64,000 nucleotides of DNA from Arbacia lixula (taxonomy: Eukaryota; Echinodermata; Echinoidea; Arbacioida; Arbaciidae): assembly GCA_963669155.1 (NCBI GenBank), contig OZ022581.1:5758676-5822675 (forward strand), read 5' to 3'. The notes under the pieces are model-generated. The model searched no databases, was not told the origin of the DNA, and was given only the letters and a program-made list of their open reading frames with translations. This document shows, piece after piece, positions 55,517 to 64,000 of the stretch (the stretch's first letter is position 1; each line of letters starts with the position of its first letter). The translations under genes were made by a program, and so were the position numbers.

Positions 55517-58100
55517 AAGCCCACATCCATTGTGTTTTGATACTTCTCTTGCTATTTTCTGTGCTCTTCCACTAAGAAGCCCTTTCGGGCATAGCCGGGA
55601 ATCTAATATTTTTGTGTTTTCCAAATTCTGACTTTAATTTGTGACGTTTCAATAATACAGACCTCTTTTAAGTGCAGTGCAGGAAAATAATAGCTTGTTT
55701 ATTTGGGCACCTTCTCAAGCCTGATGCCTTGAAATGAGCCCCCTAAATCCTCTCGTTCACTATACCTTATGAGAAAAAAGAAATATTACGAGGGTTCTTT
55801 CGTTATGCGAGGGGGTATTCTGGGTATAGCAGGAATCAATTGTCCCCATGGTACTTTTTCACTGACAGTTTATCTGTAATGACTACTACATTGACCAGAC
55901 ATTATTCAAACGATTCCATGATACAGGGATCATTGTTTGATACAGATGAAAATCTGATTCCATAAATCATTTCATTTTGAGAAACTCTCTATACACTGGA
56001 CACTGTTAAAAATCAGAATACTGTTCATGTACATTATATTCATAGAATTAATGTCTCCATATGACCACACAGAGAAGGTTGGTACTCTATTATGGCCCTC
56101 AAAATGTGAAATAAAGCAGATTGATATGATCAAATTAGGGGAATACTTTTTTAAAAAAATATTGAGAGCAATATTTGCTACCCCCACCCCTCACACACCC
56201 ACAGGTATTTTTTGTATTAACATTTAACAGTTGATAAATGTATTCATCTGATACACCAACAGCTTGACATTCTTCCTATTAAGTACTCATCCTTCTGAAA
56301 CGATAAAATGATCTGCCCCATATGAGGCTTGAACCTTCAGTGCTTAATACTGATGGAACCACCCTACCTCCTTCAGTGCTTAAGCTAGATGCTTACATGG
56401 AACCACACAATCTCCTATGTTACATTAAGACAAGACAATCCCAAGTGAACAGTTACTGATACTGTACAATCGCAGCTATATTTTGACAATGGTCATGAGC
56501 ATCTTAGTTCGAGTCTGCTAAAGTCAGTCAGAATCCTCTCTCAATAATATGCAACAATTTCTTCTCTTGTTGTGTGGACAAGCAGTCACAATGCATGCCA
56601 CATTGTTGTGTGGTTTATCCTGCTACCTGAGTACGACACATGGGTACATCCTGAGTGTTATATTCCATCAGATCCTGACAGCTTGTCTGCTGCCATCTGT
56701 TGTTGAAAGGCAAACAGTTTCATATTTTTCTCAAATGGATACATGTACATGTTTGTCTTAATACCTCCCTTCTCTAATGGCACATGTCAGGCCAGGTTAA
56801 AGCTCTTTGAAAACAGAAAAACTTGTGAAAAAGCTCAAATTTCACATTGAATATTCAATTGCAAGCCCTATGAAGAAAGTTACAAAAAATGCTCATTTTC
56901 ACCCCAGTCATTCAATAAAAATCAAAGCAGGTTTTTGAAATGCAATGTTGAATTCCATAGAGACAGTGGCTTACTGCATGGGTAACATTACACTAACTGA
57001 ACACTCAACATGGGAATCTGTAAGCACCTTATGTTCAAGCACAATTTACAGTGATTCACTTTGCACAATACACATAGCGATACATGTGCCAGGCTGTATG
57101 CACGCACCTGGGAGTGTTGACAAATGTTGCCCTCTGTAGCTGTACTTCCAACAAGCAAGTTGGCACAAAAGCAAAACAAAATCTACCCTAACATGGAATC
57201 TGAAATCTGTTTTACGAACCACCTGAATAGAATGGCCATCCAATCTATTCAGACCCCATTTTCTGTTTGCCATCCACACAAGCTCACCATCACATTTGAA
57301 TTGTAGAATTAGGTACAATTCATGAAAATATCAATATTTGCAGCATTTCAAAATAAGGACAGTTCTTTATTTTGGTTATGAAGTAAATTTTTAGGGTATT
57401 CTTTGAAATGTTTACTGATCAAAATAAACATACATAAAGATGTTAAGGTCAATTTCAGCCATTATGGATGATAATATCAAACAGATTTTTGGGATTCAAA
57501 CAAGGTATGCTATGGTAGCTTCGCTGCATTTGTTTTGCACCCCCCTCAATCAATTGCCCTGTATCCTCAATATTCCTTTGGCCTCCACAATTTACGTCAT
57601 CTTTTCCATGTTCAAAGGCAATATCTACATGTTATTTTTTTCTAAATTTTAATAGCTTATGGACATATACCTACACTTTGGGAAGCTTTAACAGTACTAG
57701 TACTTCAAAATTTGCAGGATGACACAGTTTTCCATTGGTAGCTTTGCAAACAATTCTTATAAAGTTTGTAGTATAACAGTTTGCAGTTTGTTGTGGGCAG
57801 CTTTTCAATGAGTTCTTTAGAAGTTTGCAATTAAACTATTGATACTATGGAAAGCCATGAAACTGAGAGCAAATTTAGAGATAAATTGTGTATAGTGTGA
57901 CCAAGACTTAAGGAATTCATTTATAACATTTCATAGCTGTAAACAAGTCCTGGGACTTTGTAGATATGATAACTCATAGCAGATACCATAATGTTTCTAT
58001 TTGCACACATGTTCACTGGTTGTAATCAGATAAGGCGAAAGGCGACAATATCAAGAAAACACGAATCAGACAACGTGGCGTCAGAGCAGACCCGATTCTC
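55517..58100. other. Unannotated AT-rich stretch
   Basis: 56310-56410 has CTTCAGTGCTTAA twice, and on the minus strand a GGTTCAAGCC B-box-like word; a decayed tRNA-derived SINE is possible but no cloverleaf can be drawn. Nothing else supported. Confidence 0.35.
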
Positions 58101-58104
58101 ATTA

Positions 58105-58250
58105 ACTCCCTCTGTACCAGACAAGATACTATTCTATAGGAATTATGTGCTTGACTGAGTGCACAAATGTGACAATGGAGCATAAAGAATTAAGTCCTTC
58201 TATACCAGACAAATCATTGTTGCACAGGATGTGTGTGCTTGGCAGAATGC
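58105..58250. repeat. Diverged tandem duplication, about 95 bp
   Basis: TCTGTACCAGACAAGATACT and later TCTATACCAGACAAATCATT start two related units that both run through GTGCTTG and CACAA/CAACAATG words. Confidence 0.5.
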
Positions 58251-58454
58251 AACAATGCGTCGGTATAGCAGAAAGAGTGTAACAATCAAAATGAGAGATG
58301 GCTGCTGAATAATGTTTTAGGACACATTTTGCAATAAACAATGGCATGTTTGTGAAATAAATGGATTCTAGCAATTTATTTCAGAAGCAGACTACCTCAT
58401 CATATCCATGATGTGCATGATATATGCTACCAGAGATGGTTTTGACAGGGTTTG

Positions 58455-58590
58455 TTTCAGAGGTGCCCATTAGTGCCCAAGAATGGGCTGGGGCATCCAT
58501 CATTCATGTAACCATGATCTAATAATGTTTATAGAGAAGTTTGTATCAGACAGGTGCCCATATGTGCCCATGAAGTGGCTGGCACAGTGC
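58455..58590. repeat. Diverged tandem duplication with AGGTGCCCATTWGTGCCCA
   Basis: GTTTGTTTCAGAGGTGCCCA and GTTTGTATCAGACAGGTGCC begin two units about 90 bp apart, each continuing TGTGCCCA..GGCTGG. Confidence 0.6.
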
Positions 58591-58874
58591 ATGTGTTGGA
58601 GCTGGCAATCTGAGTGTGCATAACACCACAGGCCTGGCCTCCACTAGCTGGAGGGAACCTCAGAGCAACATTCTTTAACCTCCCTTCTTGACACTGACCC
58701 CGGTCTGTGTCATCCATGTTCTACATCACGTGGCCCTGTCGCAGCCGCTCTGGCACAGCCAGCTCGTAAACAGACGGGGGCTCTTATCACAACAGTGGAG
58801 CAATTAAAGACGATCAAATACATGCGTGCTGCCTTAACATGTCTGCGTTTGTGCGTATGTGTGATAGACATTAC

Positions 58875-58904
58875 CTGGCTGTACCCGTTTGGACATACAT
58901 GGAC
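58875..58904 (-). CDS. Candidate 30-nt microexon
   Basis: The minus strand has an excellent acceptor CTCATTTTATTTTTAG and a strong donor AGCCAG|GTAATG only 30 nt apart. All three frames are open (VHVCPNGYSQ, SMYVQTGTA, PCMSKRVQP), and 30 is a multiple of three, as expected of a phase-neutral microexon. Could also be a chance pair; no neighbouring exon confirms it. Confidence 0.3.
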
Positions 58905-59147
58905 CTAAAAATAAAATGAGCGGAATTGGCAGAAAATTTGTTTGCACAAAAATAAGGAGGGTATTGAATAGCAAGCACAGACAACTGACTTACATGGCAA
59001 ATATGTTCTGCTTGTCAACACACAAGGTGAAGTCTCAAAGTGTACATTACATACATTTGTACACTAGTATTCTTTGCATAACAATGTCAATCGTACCACA
59101 TACTGTGAGCAGGCCCAGAGAAATGCTCTACCCTCAGGCAAAGACAG

Positions 59148-59680
59148 CCCGTCCCTTTTTCAGATCATCACAAAACCATCGAAACATTGGCAAAACATAT
59201 AGAAGTGTTAGCAAGCTGTATAGTCATAATTTGAAACTGATACATAGTGTAAAATTCAAATAATTTGAAACTGATACATAGTGTAAAATGCAAATAATGC
59301 ACATAAACGTCTGATTAATAGTCTTTACCTCAGCCTCTTAGCAGTTTGTGTTGAAATATCTCCTTTATTGATCAATCTGTTTATCAAATTATAAAACGCA
59401 TTATGAAAAAATTGTTCTATAGAAGGAATCATCTCCAAAGTTTGGTAATTACTCATAAAATTAGGATTTCACACATGCATAATAACCACATAGATACTGG
59501 AACAAAGACTAATACTTTTTTCGTAGTACTAAAAAGTCGGTTTTAAATTTAACGGCTGAAATGTTTACATTTAAAGAAAGCTTCAACATGCTATATTCTT
59601 AGAAATGGTCTTGAATCACACTTTCTTCAATTTACAATCGTGATAGACGATTTCAAATTTTAAGCTTGCAAAAGGGACGG
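59148..59680. mobile_element. MITE with CCCGTCCCTTTT ends, copy 2 (tentative)
   Basis: CCCGTCCCTTTTTC on the left and GCAAAAGGGACGG on the right match the ends of 5779-6094. At 533 bp it is longer than copy 1, and the internal match is weak, so two separate insertions or an insertion within the copy are possible. A minus-strand splice-bounded segment (LINKGDISTQTAKRL) near 59329-59377 lies inside and may be chance. Confidence 0.4.
59229..59296. repeat. Tandem duplication, about 34-bp unit
   Basis: AATTTGAAACTGATACATAG followed by TGTAAAAT is present twice in direct succession. Confidence 0.8.
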
Positions 59681-59761
59681 ACAATCTTTAAGCTGTTGTA
59701 TACAAAGACTTACATTACATGACAGCCATGTGCTCACAATTAAGACACAGATACTGCTTGC

Positions 59762-59810
59762 TCCATACATACACGTATGCATACATACATGTATGCATGT
59801 ATGCACAGTA
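59762..59810. repeat. ATAC/ATGC alternating repeat
   Basis: CATACATACACGTATGCATA then CATACATGTATGCATGTATG: alternating purine-pyrimidine DNA that is largely self-complementary. Confidence 0.7.
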
Positions 59811-60109
59811 TGTCCTTTTGGAACAACAGCATACTCACATGCATGTTCATACATGCATCCACATGTGTAGCAATCATGGCTTTCACAATTACCACTATAA
59901 TCCTAGTTTTGCATGGAGAACATCCACATACAAGCTATTATCAAAAGACGAGAACATGCATTGGCAAGTAATTGCAAAAAAAATTGTTGTACATTATGCA
60001 TGTGAAAGGTACAGGGGTGGTAAGAAGATTTACCTGTGTACGAGCATCGTCATAAAAGCTCTTACACACCATGCATTAGTAACACACACGCATTGTATTT
60101 TACATCAAT

Positions 60110-60490
60110 TGGAGGCATGTCAGTTATGAGCAAGATGATCATGTTGAACACAGCTCGAACATTCTACATGTTCATGCATGCACATTAACTCAGCATTGAT
60201 TGCAAGGTCATTCCTTGCTGAGTACTTTACATGGCACATTATACATTGAAGGCATGTCATTCGTGAGCTAAATGATCATGTCTGAATACTATATATGACT
60301 CATAAAGAAGACATTAGCAACTCATTCATTGCCACATACAAATGTCCTCCATGAGCTGCATGATTATGTGCCCATTATACTCATGATGTTGCATTGGCAA
60401 TTCATTCCCTGCTATATGTATACTGCAGAATGATGATCAATGTACACGCAGGCAGTGTTTATGAGTGACATGCAGCATGTTCATGTTTGA
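60110..60490. repeat. Degenerate tandem repeat, about 110-140 bp unit
   Basis: Phrases GGCATGTCATTCGTGAGC..ATGATCATGT and GCAATTCATTCCYTGCT recur in order near 60113/60215, 60250/60318, 60345/60397 and 60455. Four heavily diverged units. Confidence 0.5.
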
Positions 60491-60783
60491 GTATCCTTCG
60501 AGGCACGTACATGTACATGTAGGTAGTTCACAGCCAGCCATAGCCATGTTTGCTCGTATTATGAAAGAGAGCGGAGGGGGGGAGAGAGGTGAGGATGTCA
60601 GATCAGTGTCAGATCGTGCTACCTGCCTCAGAGTGTCAAAGGCAACGCGGGATGATGGGGCCATGGATGGATGGGTGCTCCATTGGCACATTCAGGGGAT
60701 TTAGAAGGGTCACACCAAGTCGCCCCCATCTGCCTGGGGATGAGAGGGTTGATAGATGAGAGGGGAGTCTCCCCTCTCATTCC

Positions 60784-60895
60784 TCCCCCCCCCCCCCCCC
60801 CCCAATCAGGTTTTATTTCAACCACATTCTCTCTCTTCTCTCTCTCTCTCTCTCTCCCTCTTTCTTCTTTTCACTCTCAGTTTCTTTCTTTACAG
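60784..60895. repeat. Poly-C run and (CT)n microsatellite
   Basis: C run about 60785-60802, then CT dinucleotides about 60828-60860 and CT-rich DNA. Confidence 0.95.
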
Positions 60896-61729
60896 GCTAA
60901 TTAAGTTTAATGATACAATTTGCATGCTTAAGCATTTCTTTCTTGAATCCTAAGTGCACATTTTTTAACGTAAAACTGCTGGGGAAGCATCTTTGTACAA
61001 ATGCGGTTTCTCGCCAGAATTAAGTCAAAATGACAAAATACTTGTGCATTGTTCATTCGTAGATGAAAACTCGAGCATTATCATACAACGTCTGAGGTTT
61101 CTTTGCATAAAATTTGATTACTCCTATGCAAAACTTTGCAGAGAGTTAGACTGAGGTCTGAGCTCTAGTAACAGCTTAATCAAAGAAAGAAGTGGCAGAC
61201 TAATTGTGTCTGGAAAGAATCAAAACCTCTTCTCTCCTTCAATCCATTCAATCAAATCACAAAAATATTAATTATCAATAAGGTACTGCATCATATTTAT
61301 TGAAAATTCATGTGATATACAATCACTCTACATCCATGGTGAAAGTTTTATGATTTTTTATTTTTGATCTCGCCGTTTCGCAGGGACAAATAGAACCATT
61401 TTCTTTTTCAAAATGAAATGCCATTTTGAGCGTTTTAATTCATATATGCTCCACCAGAGCTGTTTATCAATCACTGATGCCTTTTTACACAATAGCATTA
61501 ATACACGCCCGGGAGCATCCATGAAAGAATACATTTTTGTAGTACTGTGCTTAATTCTAATTTTATAACCTGAAACTATATTTCTGATTGGCCACTGTAT
61601 TTCTGCCTTGCGAGCTTAGCACCGCTTTTCCGAAGACCCAAATTATTTATGTTTTTTTACAGGGCCTAATGACCCTGTATTGTCGGTGGGGCTACATGTA
61701 GCTCATTTTGGTTAATACCAGTCTGAACA
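60896..61729. other. Unannotated AT-rich stretch
   Basis: No exon or repeat found. Confidence 0.4.
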
Positions 61730-61815
61730 GAATCTAGCCCTGTACCATAGGTGGGCTAAGACCTCCCCCCCCCCCCCCCCACCCCACCTATAGTATGGGG
61801 CTCAGAAAATTTTGC
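61730..61815. mobile_element. Fragment related to 26447-27019
   Basis: Shares GTGGGCTAAGACC, a C run (61766-61781) and ACCTATAGTATGGGGCTCAG with the CCCCACCTATAGTACGGGGC block of the 573-bp element. Confidence 0.5.
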
Positions 61816-61977
61816 AAGTTTAAAAAGGGTATGACATTACCAATGATGCACAACATAGCGCTAACCACGCATGTCATTGCACTCTCCCCGCTCCAATGGA
61901 CCTAGGTATCCACCCTCGCATAAACATTCATTACATCCATTCATTTTTTTTTGTAGTATAACAGAACTTTAAAACTT

Positions 61978-62190
61978 TTAAAACCGCATGCTTGTCTGGT
62001 GTGTGACCGTGCGTGACAGACGATTTGCCTGTTCGTTCATACGCGGCGCGCATGTCGATCTGACACACTCATTGGCCTTCGCACGCACAAGTTCAGATGC
62101 GACGTCGCTCATCACTCTGAATTGAATATTCCAAGGTGGTGCGTGGGGGTTTATCACTTTAACTACAGACAGTTCACGCAGCTGTTTCAT
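61978..62190 (-). other. CpG-dense segment with 70-codon minus frame
   Basis: About 17 CpG dinucleotides in 135 bp at 61980-62115, far above the surroundings. The minus frame MKQLRELSVVKVINPHAPPW... ends in TAA just outside. No splice site or domain is evident. It could be an exon with high CpG, a recent mobile element fragment, or an unmethylated regulatory patch. Confidence 0.3.
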
Positions 62191-63600
62191 TTAATGGATG
62201 CATGAGCACACATGTGTTTTGTTACAACAAAAACCATACAATAATGTTTGATCTTGTAAATCTCATTTCAGTGTATATAGTTCCTCCAAGTCTGCCTAAT
62301 TTCATGGTTAAAAAGGCAAACGCTTACATCATAAAAGAGCATAGGCAACCATCAGTAACTCGCAGGATAATAAATCAAAGACTGAATTCTTTGTAATTGG
62401 AATAACACTTACAGATTATAAACTTATTAATCACATCATGGTTGCTATACACATGGAATGGGGTATGTGATTATGAAGATATGACATTGATAAAGTGTAG
62501 CACATGAACAGCTGCATCATTACTTTCTTTGTTTTGTTTGTGGTATCAAAACAGAGTCACTGAACTGTAATCATATTGAATTTCTCATACTAATGCATGA
62601 ACAAATGAATATAATTCTATAGAAGTCTGAAGAACTTCCAGTTCCCAACATCATACACAGGTACAACTACATTTCATTTTTAAGAAAATGTTGATGGAAA
62701 GTTTGTGAGTGACAAAGGACTATTTTGAGACCGTAAATTGATTGGGTTGCGGTTGCACGACCCTAACGCATAACGACTATACCATATACCAGCACCAATA
62801 ATTACTTGATGACTAAACCTTTTGATACGCAAAGTCATAACTGTTTAACACATCTGTCAAATATATTTTTATTGCCATGTTACAGTCTACGAACGATTCA
62901 CAATGCATAGCGTATTTTTGCTATGCATTAAAAATGATGAGAGTTTATTACGGGAGTTCTTTCTTCAATGTAACAAAGTACTCCGGTTTGCGACTCAATG
63001 TTGAAAGAGCATTAAACTTTTCAATCACGAGGTACTTGGTTCGATGCAAACAACAGATACATGTAACTATCTTTTTAAACAAGTCAAATTATTCCTTTGT
63101 TTGATGAATATGCACGAGGTACAATGTCCTATTAAATGTGATTTTGAAATCATGATGTATACAGAAATTCATCATGTCATTGATGCCAAAAAAAGCATGT
63201 TTTAAATAGCATGTGTTAATATGCATACCTCAGTATAGTCTACTATATAAAATATTGTCTGCACTGGTACAATGCAAGTACAGTACATCTGCTGTATGAG
63301 AGGTAAAATATATTTTTTATCGCCGATACCAGCCTATTTTGTGCAATGAAGAACGTTGATATATTATGCAGCTTAAGATGACTTGAAAAAATTGGATTCC
63401 ATCCTCAGGCTATTGTCCCTTTGATGTTATAAAAAAACACAACGCGATAAAAAATGATTGAGGTGAATCCAATCTATTATAAAAACATGAAAGATGATTG
63501 CCTGATCTAGTCCCCCCTTTGATGTCACTTGCTGATGTGGACATGAACGAGAAAAAGACTTCAGCAGGCTGAAACACCATGAGAGAGAGAAGAGGAGGAG
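62191..63600. other. Unannotated AT-rich stretch
   Basis: No supported feature. Confidence 0.4.
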
Positions 63601-63615
63601 GAGAGGGGAGGAAAG

Positions 63616-63762
63616 CTTGCTGGCTTTCAGTCGGGACTTAGTGTTGAGTCGCAGTGTCATGAAAGACATCTCTCTGATTAATCTCGGCGTTGCATGAGCG
63701 ATGACAGGGGGTGACATAATTTCTCTGTAATTGTTTTGTCTGAGGGTGCGGCGAGACTTCAT
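63616..63762 (-). other. Doubtful minus-strand open segment
   Basis: The minus frame MKSRRTLRQNNYREIMSPPV...LRLNTKSRLKASK has non-repetitive, basic composition and CpGs, but no donor is visible and it starts next to a poly-C run. Not called as a gene. Confidence 0.2.
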
Positions 63763-63773
63763 AACAACTTAGC

Positions 63774-63790
63774 CCCCCCCCCCCCCCCCC
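63774..63790. repeat. Poly-C run
   Basis: Uninterrupted C homopolymer. Confidence 0.9.
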
Positions 63791-64000
63791 TTGCTCCCTC
63801 TCTTGCTCCCTTGCTCGCCCAGGCTGGCTCGCCTTGCTTGCCAGCCCAGACAGATTAACTCTTGTGACTACATGTTTACAGGCTTGCATGTACACGTACA
63901 TACTAGTACGCTTACCCATTGGTGCAGAGAGTAAGGCAAGGGATTGCACAGGAAGAGGTAAAAAACAACATTCCAGACAACTCTATGATTAATCAGGTAG

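Noticed and set aside
58889-59263. 124-codon plus frame
   Set aside because: It runs into the CCCGTCCCTTTT element and lacks splice or domain support.

Overview
This is eukaryotic, AT-leaning, mostly non-coding DNA. It shows very frequent (CT)n/(GA)n and poly-C/poly-G tracts, abundant TACATGTA-type words, many miniature inverted-repeat elements (MITEs) and long arrays built on TGACCTCAAATGACCTTTGACC. That repeat style fits a marine deuterostome, most likely an echinoderm such as a sea urchin. This is inference from repeat character; no protein in the window names the organism. Nothing looks bacterial or viral, and I see no rRNA, CRISPR array or convincing tRNA.

No complete gene can be read. 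Almost every long open frame is low-complexity (frames through CT, GGACGGACGAC or 15-bp repeats) or lies inside a mobile element. A few short segments look like isolated exons because an open frame sits between good splice signals. On the minus strand the best are a 111-nt exon at 49049-49159, two phase-compatible exons at 2009-2103 and 910-1075 (the latter ending in a stop with AATAAA downstream, so possibly the 3' end of a gene running off toward the left edge), and weaker ones at 45738-45804, 40886-40948 and 58875-58904. On the plus strand there are weaker candidates at 29128-29191 and 41300-41401. No product can be assigned to any of them.

Layout. 0-7 kb: candidate 3' end of a minus gene, a 200-N gap inside a CT/CCCT microsatellite, a near-perfect 223-bp fold-back element and a MITE. 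8-18 kb: further MITEs, long GA tracts and an 11-bp minisatellite. 17.6-24 kb: a strongly purine-rich region. It holds a seven-unit array of about 157 bp carrying nuclear-receptor-like half-sites, which ends in a GGACGGACGAC array and a hairpin. It also holds a dispersed set of ACAGGTGTG modules, often preceded by an ATGCAAAT octamer or an AP-1-like word at fixed spacing. 24-32 kb: quiet DNA with three MITEs. 33-35 kb: microsatellites and a 15-bp minisatellite. 36-44 kb: a dense patch of dispersed elements, including a PIF/Harbinger-like MITE, a MITE whose relative lies inverted 10.5 kb away, a fold-back with telomere-like words, and a 176-bp repeat present twice. 45-64 kb: candidate exons, opposed CT and GA tracts, and mostly unremarkable AT-rich intronic or intergenic DNA.

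The parts do not form a recognisable pathway. The most interesting content is repeat-borne regulatory-like motif arrays and the large set of apparently unrelated small inverted-repeat elements.
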